The notes beneath the pieces were generated by a model. It saw nothing but the letters and a program-made list of their open reading frames with translations. It did no database searches and was not told the DNA's origin. 64,000 bases of DNA, taken from assembly GCF_016461705.1 (NCBI RefSeq), contig NZ_JAEMHW010000001.1:1-64000 (forward strand), in the 5' to 3' direction. Source of the stretch: Streptococcus vicugnae (GTDB taxonomy: Bacteria > Bacillota > Bacilli > Lactobacillales > Streptococcaceae). A program made the translations under genes and the position numbers. This document shows positions 45,742 through 55,508 of the stretch, piece after piece; position 1 is the first letter of the stretch; every line of letters begins with the position of its first letter.

Positions 45742-46077
45742 TTAGTTTGCAATGACCTTAACTGACACAAACTCTTTCGAATTTTCAGCCAAGTTTGTCA
45801 TTCCTAAAAGAAAGCTTTCAAATAAAAGTTGAACTTTCTCATCTGTCTTTTTAGTTATATGAGAGATATCAATCTTCATATAACCACCATCAATCTCATT
45901 GATAGCTAAATCAACGTCACAATCTGTCAAAACTTCTAACGAATTAACTAGGTTAATTGATAGGGTTGAAACAGCTGCACATACGATATCAAAGCCATAT
46001 TCACCACTGCCGGCATGACCAGTCAGTTCAACACTTTCTAAGTTGCCTTTATGACGAATAAAAGTTGCTTGAATCAT
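45742..46077 (-). CDS. prp: Ribosomal-processing cysteine protease Prp
   Basis: 111 residues. Catalytic His in LTGHAGSGEYG (about 21) and Cys in DIVCAAVSTLS (about 33). It cleaves the L27 leader at LQLF-AHKK, and that target is encoded 21 bases downstream. Confidence 0.92.
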   Translation of the reverse strand: MIQATFIRHKGNLESVELTGHAGSGEYGFDIVCAAVSTLSINLVNSLEVLTDCDVDLAINEIDGGYMKIDISHITKKTDEKVQLLFESFLLGMTNLAENSKEFVSVKVIAN

Positions 46078-46089
46078 GAGAATGCTAAA

Positions 46090-46404
46090 TTAAGCGTTGA
46101 TAGCGTTGATAACAACTTTAGTGTAAGGTTGACGGTGACCTTGTTTACGGTGTGAACCTTTTTTAGGTTTGTATTTGAAAGTAACAACTTTCTTTTGTTT
46201 TCCTTGTTTTTCAACAGTACCAACAACAGAAGCTCCTTCAACAACTGGTGTACCAACAACAGTTTTTTCACCACCAACAAGAACAACTTCGTTAAATGTT
46301 ACTTCTGAACCAGCTTCAACATCAAGTTTTTCAACATAGATAGCTTGACCTACTTCAACTTTAACTTGTTTTCCACCAGTTTTGATGATTGCATATGTGC
46401 TCAT
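46090..46404 (-). CDS. rplU: 50S ribosomal protein L21
   Basis: 104 residues, [20 protein letters not shown] start and the C-terminal [24 protein letters not shown] seven bases before the ATG. First gene of its operon, preceded by the L21 leader. Confidence 0.97.
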   Translation of the reverse strand: MSTYAIIKTGGKQVKVEVGQAIYVEKLDVEAGSEVTFNEVVLVGGEKTVVGTPVVEGASVVGTVEKQGKQKKVVTFKYKPKKGSHRKQGHRQPYTKVVINAINA

Positions 46405-46545
46405 CGTGCACCTCCTATAAAATTTTGTTGCGGATTTTTCCGCTTGTGAAGACTCGCCTAAATCGTGAACCTCTAGAGTTGCTTAATAACGATTTTCGTG
46501 CGGTTGCACAGGATGTGCATTTAGTCAACGTTCATATTTTAACAC
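46405..46545 (-). ncRNA. Ribosomal L21 leader RNA
   Basis: About 140 nt upstream of rplU with several local hairpins (AAATGCACATCCTGTGCAACC; AAGCGGAAAAATCCGC) before the ribosome binding site. The position and organisation match the L21 leader of Firmicutes, thought to be an autoregulatory element. Fold assigned by eye. Confidence 0.6.
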
Positions 46546-46586
46546 GTTAAAAGGATTAAAGCAAGAAATATGCTGGCTTTTTTTGT

Positions 46587-47144
46587 TTATATTGCGTTTT
46601 CATTGATTTTTTGATCAAAAGAGACTGGAATTAAACCGAGTACTGCTTTTTCTGTCAACTTTTCAACCAAATGAATATCAATATCACTCTTGGTTGCCAT
46701 CATTTGATAAACTTCTGCTCCTTCATGATAATAGTAGTCAGTAATTGAAAAGCCATTTCTTTCATAAAAGTTGACACGTTTCAGACGTTGCTCATAATTA
46801 TCTGCTTTCTCATCTAAAGGTTCCATAGCTAGAATTATTGGTCTTTTATTAGCTAGATGTTTGATATCTTGTAAAATAGCAGAGCCATAACCGCGAGAAC
46901 GGATTTGCGTGTTAACAGCTAGAAAGAAGAGGTAAACAACCTCTTCATTTTGCAACAGGTAAGCCAAGCCAACAAAGGTATCACCGTCGTAATAAGCATA
47001 AAAATCAGCTAAACTTCTACATGTATTTAAAAATAGCGGAAAATAAGGTAGGCGCTCCACAGCCGGAAACGCTGTAAAATATAAGTTTTTGACATCACGA
47101 TAGTTCTTAGAAAAGAACTTGACCTTTTGTCGTTTTAATTCCAT
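46587..47144 (-). CDS. GNAT-family N-acetyltransferase
   Basis: 185 residues. The acetyl-CoA site is seen as TQIRSRGYGSAILQDI (R-x-x-G-x-G/A). The remaining GNAT strands (FYAYYDGDTFVGLAYLLQ, PIILAMEPLDE, VNFYERNGFSITD) are in order. The substrate is unknown. Its start overlaps the end of the CapA-like gene by 10 bases, so the two are coupled. Confidence 0.85.
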   Translation of the reverse strand: MELKRQKVKFFSKNYRDVKNLYFTAFPAVERLPYFPLFLNTCRSLADFYAYYDGDTFVGLAYLLQNEEVVYLFFLAVNTQIRSRGYGSAILQDIKHLANKRPIILAMEPLDEKADNYEQRLKRVNFYERNGFSITDYYYHEGAEVYQMMATKSDIDIHLVEKLTEKAVLGLIPVSFDQKINENAI

Positions 47145-48340
47145 TGTAAATTCACCAATTCATTCATTTCTTGATAGGCAGTATCAACTTTTTCTTGCAT
47201 ATTAGCATCAAGTTTATCACGATACTTACCACCCTTGATAAAATCTTCTAAAATAAGCGTGCGATAATCTGAAAGCACAAAACCTTCTGATCCTATCACG
47301 CCCTTGCTCCAAACCCAAACCATTGTCGGGTGAGCTTTGACAGTTTTGATTTTGGTTTTTTGATTTTTCTTTTCAAATGTCACATCCATCAACAGACCAC
47401 GTTCTGTCCAAATGTCATCTACTGTTTCTAACCGTTGATTCGAAATAAAGTTCCCCATTGAGTAGATAATGAATTTCTTTTCACCGTCCTTTTCAACGGT
47501 CTCAGAAGACTCAACAACATGTGGGTGTCCACCAAAAATAACATCTGCTCCCCACTCGATCATCTTATGGTAAAGCGTAACTTGTTCTTGAGTGGGTTCA
47601 CGTTGATACTCCACACCCATTTGTGGCATGACAATCGTTACATCTGCTTTCTTTTCAGCTTCCTGAATTTCTGCTTTCATCTTATCTTCATCCAAATCAG
47701 ACATATGTTTTTCATAGTCTTCAGATGACAGATTTGCTTCTAAACCATTATAAGCATAAGAATAACCTAAAATAGCGATTTTGATACCATTAACATTTTT
47801 AATTAAAATATCTTCTTTGTCACGGTCTTTCTTATAAACACCGATACTTGGCATGCCCAACTTATCAAATGTTTTTACCGTATTAATGGCACCAGAAAGA
47901 CCTGAATCTAGGATATGATTGTGAGCCAAATCAACCACATCATATCCTGTGTCTTTCATAGCGTCCGCAATTTCACTGGGTGCATTAAACAACGGATAGC
48001 CAGCTAAAGGATAATCTGGGCTGATTGTTCCCTCGTAATCACCAATAGCTAAATCAGCACTTGAAATCCAGTCTTTGGCATATTCAAAGAAAGGCTTGAA
48101 ATCATAAGTCCCATCAGCCTGTTCAGCACTACCGTAAAGACCATTATGAATAAGAATATCGCCATTAGCCATGACACGCGCCGTTTTCACCCGGCTTGGA
48201 TGAGCTTTTGACTGGTGAGTCTTATCACTTGGGGAATGCTTTTCAAAAGCTAAACCATAAAAAGCTGCTCCCAATAAGCTAAGCAAAATAAATGCCAAGC
48301 AAGCAAAAGTTGTCTTTTTATAAATTATCCTATCTAACAT
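47135..48340 (-). CDS. CapA-family poly-gamma-glutamate synthesis-type protein
   Basis: 401 residues: N-terminal membrane anchor (about 8-30) and a calcineurin-like metallophosphatase fold of the CapA type. It shows ARVMANGDILIHNGLY, AIGDYEGTISPDYPLAGYP, VVDLAHNHILDSG and ADVIFGGHPHVVES, carrying Asp, Asn and His metal ligands. CapA proteins act at the cell surface in polyglutamate or capsule handling; here no capB/capC is present, so the substrate is unknown. An extended -10 (TGGTATAAT) lies about 30 bp upstream of the start. Confidence 0.85.
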   Translation of the reverse strand: MLDRIIYKKTTFACLAFILLSLLGAAFYGLAFEKHSPSDKTHQSKAHPSRVKTARVMANGDILIHNGLYGSAEQADGTYDFKPFFEYAKDWISSADLAIGDYEGTISPDYPLAGYPLFNAPSEIADAMKDTGYDVVDLAHNHILDSGLSGAINTVKTFDKLGMPSIGVYKKDRDKEDILIKNVNGIKIAILGYSYAYNGLEANLSSEDYEKHMSDLDEDKMKAEIQEAEKKADVTIVMPQMGVEYQREPTQEQVTLYHKMIEWGADVIFGGHPHVVESSETVEKDGEKKFIIYSMGNFISNQRLETVDDIWTERGLLMDVTFEKKNQKTKIKTVKAHPTMVWVWSKGVIGSEGFVLSDYRTLILEDFIKGGKYRDKLDANMQEKVDTAYQEMNELVNLQWN

Positions 48341-48525
48341 CCTTAATCACACCTCCATGTGGTTATTATACCATTTTATGATTAGGCTTTCAGGATTTCA
48401 CTGGCACTGAAAAAGTTGTTAAATAAGTAAGGTATTCAAGCTTAAAGATTAAAAAGCGAATCGTTAATTTAATAAATCTTCGAAGCTCAAGCTACTGTGT
48501 TTTATAAAACTACACTTTCACAAAC

Positions 48526-48559
48526 AAAGAGACTAAGATTTTATGTCTCAGCCTCTTTT
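48526..48559 (-). terminator. Terminator after thiI
   Basis: Minus-strand AGAGGCTGAGAC pairs with the segment ending TTAGTCTCTTT, directly past the thiI stop. Confidence 0.75.
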
Positions 48560-48565
48560 TATCAA

Positions 48566-49780
48566 TTATAGTAAGCCATCAATCAAGTCATCAACTTCAT
48601 CATGTTCTGCTTGTGGTGTAATTGTTGTCACCTTAATTCCAGCAACCGCACGTTCAACAAGTCCTTCAACATCCATACGTTTTTCATATTGTTCAACATT
48701 CTTGATTTTTGGATTAGTTTTTGGACGATCTGGTGCAAAAATCGTACAGCAATCTTCGAATGGTTGAATAGAAATGTCAAACGTATCGATTTTTTGTGCA
48801 ATATCAATGATTTCTAATTTATCCATTGTTACAACTGGACGAATAATTGGTGTTGCAGTTACGGCATTAATGGCGCGCATACTTTCAAGCGTTTGACTAG
48901 CCACTTGTCCAAGACTTTCACCGTTAATGATAACCAAACCATTACGCTCTTCACGAATGCGGTCTGTAATGCGCATCATGAAACGACGTGTCAAAGTCAT
49001 CAAGTAAGCTTCAGGAGCTTTTTCTTTGATTTCTTCTTGAATTTCAGTAAATGGAACTTCAATGAAATCAATGTTACCACCAAATTTTGTCAATTTACGT
49101 GTCAAATCTTGAGCTTTTTTAAGAGCACCTGGACTTGTGTATGGAGGGCTAGCAAAGTGAACAGCTTCGATATCAACACCACGTTTAAGGGCAAGGTAAC
49201 CAGCAACTGGTGAATCAATACCACCAGACAGCATCAACATCCCACGGCCAGCTGTTCCAACAGGAAGACCACCAGCACCTTTAATATTTTCATATGAAAG
49301 ATAAGCTGCTTCTTCACGAATCTCAACTTTTAGGTTGACATCTGGACCTTTCATTTGAGCTTGAATATCCGGTAAAACTTCAAATACTGCTGAACCAAGG
49401 AATTGGTTCAATTCGCGGCTGTCCATTTCAAAATTGTGGTCACTACGTTTACTTGTGATTTTAAAAGTTAATCCTTCATGATAAACGTCTTTCATGACAT
49501 CTTGAACAGCTTTTTTGATAGTTTCAAGATTCTTTTCAACTTTGTAAGAAGGTGAGAATGCTTGAATACCAAAGATTTGTTTTAATGATTCAGCAACTGG
49601 GACATAATCTGTTCCATTCAAAAAAATGTGAGCGCGGTCACGATCAGCCACAACACGCACATCAGGATAAATAGAAAGAACGTGTTTCATGTTACGTTTC
49701 AATTTGTTGATGAAACGCATGCGGTTCTTTCCTTTAGTTGATAATTCGCCGTAGCGAACCATAATTTCTGAGTATTGCAT
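48566..49780 (-). CDS. thiI: tRNA 4-thiouridine synthetase
   Basis: 404 residues: N-terminal ferredoxin-like domain ([17 protein letters not shown]), THUMP domain (about 60-165) and the PP-loop ATPase ([19 protein letters not shown]). It has no rhodanese extension, as in most Gram-positives. It thiolates U8 of tRNA, receiving sulfur from the desulfurase encoded 42 bases upstream. Confidence 0.95.
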   Translation of the reverse strand: MQYSEIMVRYGELSTKGKNRMRFINKLKRNMKHVLSIYPDVRVVADRDRAHIFLNGTDYVPVAESLKQIFGIQAFSPSYKVEKNLETIKKAVQDVMKDVYHEGLTFKITSKRSDHNFEMDSRELNQFLGSAVFEVLPDIQAQMKGPDVNLKVEIREEAAYLSYENIKGAGGLPVGTAGRGMLMLSGGIDSPVAGYLALKRGVDIEAVHFASPPYTSPGALKKAQDLTRKLTKFGGNIDFIEVPFTEIQEEIKEKAPEAYLMTLTRRFMMRITDRIREERNGLVIINGESLGQVASQTLESMRAINAVTATPIIRPVVTMDKLEIIDIAQKIDTFDISIQPFEDCCTIFAPDRPKTNPKIKNVEQYEKRMDVEGLVERAVAGIKVTTITPQAEHDEVDDLIDGLL

Positions 49781-49821
49781 AATTTATTAAAGAGAAGACT
49801 CTCTTTATCCTTTCTTATTGA

Positions 49822-50967
49822 TTATCTTACTTTTTTTGTCTTTTCGTAAACTTGTTTGAAAATTGTTAAGAATTGTTCCACTTGTCCCATATCATTGTCG
49901 TCATCAAGACTAATGCGAACAGCTGATTGAGCCAATTTTGTTGGAACTCCCATAGCAATCAAAGTACCTGCTGGTTTTCCAGCTTTTGATGAACAAGCTG
50001 AAGTTGTTGAAATATAAATTTCATGCTCTTCAAAGGCATGAACCACAACTTCTCCACGAACACCTTTAATGCCAAATGTTAAAATGTTTGGTGCAAATGT
50101 ATCATCCTTACCAGAGAAAATGAGGATATCCTCGTGTTTAGCAAGTTCATCATAGATGATTTCTTTCATTTTAGCAATTTTTGGAAGTGCATAGGCCTCT
50201 TTGTCTGTAACCAAACGAAGAGCTTTAGCTGTCGCTGCAATACCAGCAACATTTTCAGTAGTTGAACGAAGATCGCCTTCTTGACCACCACCAGCTAGCA
50301 AAGGGTTGAGTTTTTTACCTTCTTTTTTATAAATAAAACCTACACCACGCACACTGTGGAATTTGTGCCCAGAAAAGCTTGCAAAATCAACACGATCTGT
50401 TAGATAATCAGCAGCTGGAATTTTCCCAATTGCTTGGACAGCATCCACGTGGAATGAAATTCCTGGTTTATCAGCCAATAGTTCTGAGATAGCTTTGATT
50501 GGTTGGATAGAACCGATTTCGTTATTAACAGCCATAATTGATACAAGAGTTGTATCTGGACGTAAAAGCTCTGCTAATTTTTCAACATCAACAAACCCTT
50601 TTTCATTAACAGGTGCATAAGATACTTCAAAACCGTGTTCGCTTAGCCATTTTGCAGACTCTTTAACAGCAGGGTGTTCGATATCAGAGACAATAATGTG
50701 TTTTCCATAACGCTCTTTTTCAAAAGCAACACCTTTAAGAACCCAGTTGTCACCTTCTGTACCGCCAGAAGTGAAAATAATCTCTGTGCTCTTAACCCCA
50801 AGTAGATCAGCAATTTGTTTACGACTGGCTTCTAAGATACGACTAGCTTTTGTTCCTAGATTGTGTAGACTTGAGGGATTTCCGTAAATTTTACTTGCCA
50901 CTTCCTGATAAGTTCTTAGCACTTCAGGATAGGGAATTGTTGTGGCAGAGTTATCAAAGTAAATCAT
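49822..50967 (-). CDS. Cysteine desulfurase (NifS/IscS family)
   Basis: 381 residues from ATG 50967 (AAGGAAG site). PLP lysine in FASFSGHKFHSVRGVGF, PLP-binding SGGTEGDNWVL and HVDAVQAIGK, and the persulfide Cys in YISTTSACSSKAGKPAG. It is paired with thiI, so its main job is probably tRNA thiolation (NifZ-like partner). Confidence 0.93.
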   Translation of the reverse strand: MIYFDNSATTIPYPEVLRTYQEVASKIYGNPSSLHNLGTKASRILEASRKQIADLLGVKSTEIIFTSGGTEGDNWVLKGVAFEKERYGKHIIVSDIEHPAVKESAKWLSEHGFEVSYAPVNEKGFVDVEKLAELLRPDTTLVSIMAVNNEIGSIQPIKAISELLADKPGISFHVDAVQAIGKIPAADYLTDRVDFASFSGHKFHSVRGVGFIYKKEGKKLNPLLAGGGQEGDLRSTTENVAGIAATAKALRLVTDKEAYALPKIAKMKEIIYDELAKHEDILIFSGKDDTFAPNILTFGIKGVRGEVVVHAFEEHEIYISTTSACSSKAGKPAGTLIAMGVPTKLAQSAVRISLDDDNDMGQVEQFLTIFKQVYEKTKKVR

Positions 50968-51107
50968 TTTTTCTTCCTTCACAAAAAAATCAATACTACC
51001 ATTATAGCACAGTCTCTTATAAGTGTGAAAGCTTTAATCCTAAGTTTTTTAAGGCTATTTTTAAGAAAATGCTTTAAAATATTTTCTGAAAGAGCCCCAT
51101 CTCATAC

Positions 51108-51135
51108 TGGACTTTTAAAATGAAAAAACTATAAT
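51108..51135 (+). promoter_or_regulatory. Promoter upstream of the S/T-rich membrane protein
   Basis: TGGACT (51108-51113) and TATAAT (51130-51135) with a 16-bp spacer. AAAAGGAG precedes the ATG at 51164. Confidence 0.6.
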
Positions 51136-51163
51136 AGAATCATACGCGAAAAAGGAGTTAAAA

Positions 51164-51616
51164 ATGTCTCAACATTATTCAAGACGTCAAAAAAAATCAC
51201 AAAAAGATAAGGAACAAGCCCCATCAAAGCATATTAAAAAAGGCTTCTCCGCTTTTCAAAAAACAATTGCACTTATTGGTTCTATCCTTAGTATTATCGT
51301 AGCCAGCATTACAATCACTAACGCTGTGAAGGGATCTTCAAATCAGAAACCAACTGAAAAGTCAACTACAACTGTTGTTATTAAAGAAGGCAACAAGGGT
51401 AACAATAGTAAAACTGATACATCAGCATCAACCACTTACTCAAGTTCAGCTTCAGACAATACAACTTATAACGACGATGCTGACACAACCTACGATTCAA
51501 GTTCAGAAACACCAACCTATAGTTCAAGTGTTGACACAACTCAAGACAACACTCAAACAAGTTCTCAAGCAACATCTGATACTACAGCAGGAAGTGCTAC
51601 TGAAACAAATCAATAA
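51164..51616 (+). CDS. S/T-rich membrane-anchored hypothetical protein
   Basis: 150 residues: a basic cytoplasmic start (RRQKKSQKDKEQAPSKHIKK), one membrane segment (about 35-58, TIALIGSILSIIVASITITN) and an extracellular tail made almost wholly of Ser, Thr, Asp, Tyr and Gln. It resembles the DUF6556-type proteins of streptococci and probably has a wall-associated disordered tail. The function is unknown. It lies divergent from the desulfurase gene and is followed by a terminator. Confidence 0.7.
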   Translation: MSQHYSRRQKKSQKDKEQAPSKHIKKGFSAFQKTIALIGSILSIIVASITITNAVKGSSNQKPTEKSTTTVVIKEGNKGNNSKTDTSASTTYSSSASDNTTYNDDADTTYDSSSETPTYSSSVDTTQDNTQTSSQATSDTTAGSATETNQ

Positions 51617-51620
51617 TATC

Positions 51621-51668
51621 AAAGAGGAATGGGCTAATAAGAATTCCTTATCAGCCCACCTCTTTTTT
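51621..51668 (+). terminator. Terminator before folC
   Basis: AAAGAGG-ATGGGCT pairs with AGCCCACCTCTTT, then T-rich. It separates the S/T-rich gene from folC. Confidence 0.85.
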
Positions 51669-51682
51669 ACTAGGAAAATCAA

Positions 51683-52930
51683 ATGACGACTTATATTGAA
51701 ACACTAAATTGGATTCACTCTCATAAAGCTAACGGACGCAGACCAAGTTTAGAGCGTATGCGATACCTTCTGGATTTACTCAATAACCCACAGGATAAAT
51801 TTCCAGCAATCCACGTTGTCGGAACAAATGGAAAGGGTTCAACAACAAGTTTTCTACAACATATTTTAACAAAGTCAGGTTACAAGACAGGAACGTTCAC
51901 TTCTCCTTTTATCACGCGCTTTAACGAGCGAATCGCTATCAATAGCAAGGAAATTTCTGACCAGGATTTGGTAAAAACTGCGCAGGCTATTAAGCCTATT
52001 GTCGAAAACTATGATTTTCAAAATAAAGTCGGTAAAGTAACAGAATTTGAACTTGTTACTGCGCTCATGTTCTACTATTTTGCTAAAATCAATCCAGTCG
52101 ACATAGCTGTCATAGAAGCAGGTATCGGCGGAACTTACGACTCAACTAATGTCTTTACAGCTAAAGCCGTCATTTGTCCGTCAATCAGCATTGACCACCA
52201 AGATACCCTTGGAGATACTTTGACAGAAATTGCTAGTCACAAAGCTGGCGTTCTAAAAACTCATGTTCCTTTTATCTTTGGTAAAATGGCACCAGACGTT
52301 CAACAAGTTTTTTATCAAAAAGCCAAAAACTTGAATTGTCCGACCTTTGAGATTAATAAAGACTTTTCAATCAGTGAAAACGGCAGAGCTTTTTCTTTCA
52401 CCTACCAAGATAGAACTATATCAGACATCACTTTGTCAATGCTTGGACACCACCAAAGAGCTAATGCTTCATTAGCAGCCATGGCGGCTACCATCCTTAA
52501 ACCTGATTTTGCTAACATTACCGAAAAAAGTATTAAAGATGGTTTACAATCAACAATGTGGGCTGGACGTTGCGAACTTATCAGAGATAACCTCATGCTA
52601 GACGGTGCCCACAATGAAGATTCCATCGCTAAATTAGCCGATCTTCTAAAAAAAGAGTTTTCAAATAAAACCATCCATATCCTTTTTGCAGGAGTAGGAC
52701 GTAAACCACTCAATCAAATGCTTGAGGAATTGTCAGTTTACGACTTATCTGTTACAAGTTTTGACTTCTATCAGGCACAAGCTTTATCGGATTATCCTGA
52801 ACAATACACCAAAGTGGCTAATTACAAAGATTGGCTTACACAAGCTAAACTGAAATCCGATGACTTATTTGTTGTCACGGGTTCGCTTTACTTCATTTCT
52901 GAGGTTCGAAATTACTTGCTTAATCAATAA
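51683..52930 (+). CDS. folC: Folylpolyglutamate synthase/dihydrofolate synthase
   Basis: 415 residues, Mur-ligase fold. The P-loop (HVVGTNGKGSTTSFLQH), EAGIGGTYDSTNVF, the HHQRANASLAAMAATIL stretch and LDGAHNEDSIAKL are present. It adds glutamate to folates. The start ATG 51683 has only a weak upstream site, directly after the preceding terminator. Confidence 0.92.
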   Translation: MTTYIETLNWIHSHKANGRRPSLERMRYLLDLLNNPQDKFPAIHVVGTNGKGSTTSFLQHILTKSGYKTGTFTSPFITRFNERIAINSKEISDQDLVKTAQAIKPIVENYDFQNKVGKVTEFELVTALMFYYFAKINPVDIAVIEAGIGGTYDSTNVFTAKAVICPSISIDHQDTLGDTLTEIASHKAGVLKTHVPFIFGKMAPDVQQVFYQKAKNLNCPTFEINKDFSISENGRAFSFTYQDRTISDITLSMLGHHQRANASLAAMAATILKPDFANITEKSIKDGLQSTMWAGRCELIRDNLMLDGAHNEDSIAKLADLLKKEFSNKTIHILFAGVGRKPLNQMLEELSVYDLSVTSFDFYQAQALSDYPEQYTKVANYKDWLTQAKLKSDDLFVVTGSLYFISEVRNYLLNQ

Positions 52931-52958
52931 TCCCACCTGATTTTCAGATGGGATTTTT
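52928..52958. terminator. Convergent terminator, folC / hydroxyacid dehydrogenase
   Basis: AATCCCACCTGA pairs with TCAGATGGGATT, T-rich on both strands. Serves both convergent genes. Confidence 0.9.
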
Positions 52959-52960
52959 CT

Positions 52961-53878
52961 TTATTTTAGACTTTCAGCAAATTTACGTTTGATAAAGTTA
53001 GCTGAATTTTCAAGCTTGGCTTCTTCTTCTGCAGGTAATGTCAATTTAATTTGTTCAATAATACCTTCTCGTCCAACAATAGCTGGATAGCTAAGGTAAG
53101 TATCTAATGGTTCATAGTAATTTGAAACAGGAAGTTCTTCATGACTATCTGAAACAACGGCAAGTGCTAAACGAATCGCTGCGCTTGCAATACCATAACT
53201 AGTGTATTTCTTACCATAAAAGACAGTATGACCACCAATCATAGCCTCATGAGCAATTTCGTCAAGTGTTTCATCGTCAGTAAATTTTGAAATAGGTTGA
53301 CCTTTAACCCGAACTTGACTCCAAGCTGTAAATTGTGAATTACCATGTTCACCCAAATTGTAACCATAAACACTACGAGCATCAACACCAAATCGTTCTG
53401 AAACAGCACGTTTCATACGAGCCGTATCAAGTAGGGTACCAGTTCCAATAACACGTTCTTTTGGAAGTCCAGAGTAGTGTTGATAAAGGCTAGTAATCAC
53501 ATCAACTGGATTTGAAATAGCAATAATAATGCCTTTAAAACCAACTTCTTTCAATTTTTTAGCAACACCAGGCACTTCTTTTGCAGTAAATGGCAACTCA
53601 GCAAAACGGTCTGCATTAGGATTATCTTGGAGTTTAATATTCCCTAAAGCAGAAATCACCACATCAGCATCTGCTAAAGCTTGATAATCATTAATTACAA
53701 TATTAGCATGTTGATTCAAATTTGCTGCTGCATCACGAAAATCGACGGCATCAGCTGTCACTTTCTTTTCATCTATATCAATTAGTACATAATCATCAAA
53801 TGCTCCCTGAGCAATCAGCCCATGAGCAACTGTTGAGCCGACATGACCCATTCCAATAATTCCGACCTTACGTGACAT
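52961..53878 (-). CDS. L-2-hydroxyisocaproate / L-lactate dehydrogenase family
   Basis: 305 residues. NAD-binding [20 protein letters not shown], active-site Arg in [14 protein letters not shown]-type loop, catalytic His in [17 protein letters not shown]. The substrate loop is unlike the strict lactate dehydrogenase signature and nearer to L-2-hydroxyisocaproate dehydrogenases, which reduce branched 2-oxo acids. It stands alone in the minus direction, with its own site AGGAGG before the ATG. Confidence 0.85.
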   Translation of the reverse strand: MSRKVGIIGMGHVGSTVAHGLIAQGAFDDYVLIDIDEKKVTADAVDFRDAAANLNQHANIVINDYQALADADVVISALGNIKLQDNPNADRFAELPFTAKEVPGVAKKLKEVGFKGIIIAISNPVDVITSLYQHYSGLPKERVIGTGTLLDTARMKRAVSERFGVDARSVYGYNLGEHGNSQFTAWSQVRVKGQPISKFTDDETLDEIAHEAMIGGHTVFYGKKYTSYGIASAAIRLALAVVSDSHEELPVSNYYEPLDTYLSYPAIVGREGIIEQIKLTLPAEEEAKLENSANFIKRKFAESLK

Positions 53879-53935
53879 AAAACAACCTCCTTATAAAGTT
53901 ATCAATCATTATAGACCTTTCATCCTGAAAATACG

Positions 53936-53964
53936 AAAAGAACCTAACAAGAAATGTTAGGTTA
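53936..53964 (-). terminator. Terminator after ylbF-type gene
   Basis: AACCTAACA (53941-53949) pairs with TGTTAGGTT (53955-53963), T-rich on the minus strand; ends the aro operon. Confidence 0.85.
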
Positions 53965-53970
53965 CAATAG

Positions 53971-54309
53971 TTATTTCAAAAGATCTTGTAGTGGTCCAAA
54001 AATGATTTTTTCAAGATCTGCTACATACACTGATAATGATTGTTGCGCACCAAGATAGGCTTTCAAAACTGGATTTGCTTCAATTTTAGCCCCTAGTTCT
54101 TGCATTTTAGTTTGTTCATCACCTGTAGGCATTTGGCCAGATTGCAATTTTGCATAAAGCCCTTGTTGGAATTCAGTAAATTCTTTAAACAAGGCTTTGG
54201 CTTCTTCATCAGCATCAATGGCTGCGCGGCACTCTTGTGCTTTTTTGTATTCTGGAAGAACACGGATTTCGCGTTCCAATTCGTTTGCTAAATCATAAAT
54301 ATTTGCCAT
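53971..54309 (-). CDS. YlbF/YmcA-family protein
   Basis: 112 residues, all-helical, MANIYDLANELEREIRVLPE start and GLYAKLQSGQMPTGDEQTKM. YlbF/YmcA-type proteins act with partner proteins on RNase Y-dependent mRNA processing in Bacillus; the role of this streptococcal member is inferred. It ends the aro operon, 11 bases after tyrA. Confidence 0.85.
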   Translation of the reverse strand: MANIYDLANELEREIRVLPEYKKAQECRAAIDADEEAKALFKEFTEFQQGLYAKLQSGQMPTGDEQTKMQELGAKIEANPVLKAYLGAQQSLSVYVADLEKIIFGPLQDLLK

Positions 54310-54320
54310 AATATATCTCC

Positions 54321-55427
54321 TTAATTAATATGAACTTTATAATCAGTATTTTCACTAATAACCTTTTTAGCATGCTCTAAATCTTTAGCATTCTTAAACG
54401 AAATCTGTAAGATACCATTGATATCTTCACGATTTTCCTCGTTAACGTGAATGTTAACCAAAGACGTTCCACGAAGTAATTCCAAGATTCTTAAGATAAC
54501 ATCTTCTTCGTCAGGAACATCCACAAAAAGATCAAAGGCGCTTTCTACACCACCACGTTTATGAATTTGCATTTCCTTACGTGTCTCTTTAGCATGGTTG
54601 AAGTAATTCCAAATGGCATCACCATCACTCTTAGAAATAAGTTCTTTAACCGCATCAAGTCTCTCTTTAAAATCATCAATGCGGCCTATAACTGCTTCTT
54701 TATTTGTCAAAAGAATGCTGGTCCACATTCCTGGCTCACTTTCGGCAATACGTGTCATATCTCGAAAAGCACCAGCTGCAAAATGATTAGCCATTTCGTG
54801 TTCAGTCGCATAATCACCCGCTTGTTCCATCAAACTTGCAGCAAGAATGTGAGGAAAATGCGAGATTTGACTGGTCACACGATCATGCTCAGCTGCATCG
54901 ATTTCCACATAACGTGCGTGCAAGCCAGACAAAATTCCTTTAAGTTCATCGATTGTTCCATCAAGCGTTAAAGAAGATGGTGTAAAAATATAATAAGCAT
55001 TCTCAAAAAGATTAACATCGGCAGCAATAGCACCTGATTTGTGTGAACCTGCCATTGGATGTGAGCCAACAAAACGAACCTTTTTACCAGCTAAGTACTT
55101 TTCACCTGCTTCAACGATTTCACCTTTGGTTGAACCAGCATCAGTTATGATGACATTATCTTTCAAATCCATTTCAGAAAGGATCTTAATAAATTCAATC
55201 GTTTGTTTAATTGGAACCGCCAAGATAATCACATCAGCCAATGGAGCAAATTCTTTAAAATCTGCTGTCGCTTGATCGACAATACCACGTTCAAGAGCAA
55301 CATTACGCGATTTGTCAGAACGGTTGTATCCTAGGATTTTATAATCAGGATGGTCTCGTTTAATCCCTAAAGCAAGGGAGCCACCAATTAAACCTAAACC
55401 TGCTACGTAAATCACTTTATTTTCCAT
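54321..55427 (-). CDS. tyrA: Prephenate dehydrogenase
   Basis: 368 residues. NAD-binding AGLGLIGGSLALGIKRDHPD, the helical prephenate domain (HPMAGSHKSGAIAAD, SHFPHILAASLMEQAG) and a C-terminal ACT domain (about 295-365), suggesting feedback control by tyrosine. It makes 4-hydroxyphenylpyruvate. Confidence 0.95.
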   Translation of the reverse strand: MENKVIYVAGLGLIGGSLALGIKRDHPDYKILGYNRSDKSRNVALERGIVDQATADFKEFAPLADVIILAVPIKQTIEFIKILSEMDLKDNVIITDAGSTKGEIVEAGEKYLAGKKVRFVGSHPMAGSHKSGAIAADVNLFENAYYIFTPSSLTLDGTIDELKGILSGLHARYVEIDAAEHDRVTSQISHFPHILAASLMEQAGDYATEHEMANHFAAGAFRDMTRIAESEPGMWTSILLTNKEAVIGRIDDFKERLDAVKELISKSDGDAIWNYFNHAKETRKEMQIHKRGGVESAFDLFVDVPDEEDVILRILELLRGTSLVNIHVNEENREDINGILQISFKNAKDLEHAKKVISENTDYKVHIN

Positions 55428-55460
55428 AGTTTCTCCATTTCCGGATTACAATTCCTTATA

Positions 55461-55492
55461 GAAAGAAGCTGAGCACCCTAGTCTCAGCTTCA
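55461..55492 (-). terminator. Terminator or attenuator between aroC and tyrA
   Basis: GAAGCTGAG and CTCAGCTTC arms pair, followed on the minus strand by TTTCT. It lies inside the shikimate operon, so it may only reduce tyrA transcription. Confidence 0.65.
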
Positions 55493-55508
55493 GTCAACTG
55501 TTTATGCA

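Noticed and set aside
49783-49815. Terminator between the desulfurase gene and thiI
   Set aside because: AAAGAGAAGACTCTCTTT is a weak hairpin without a proper T run, and the two genes are expected to be cotranscribed.
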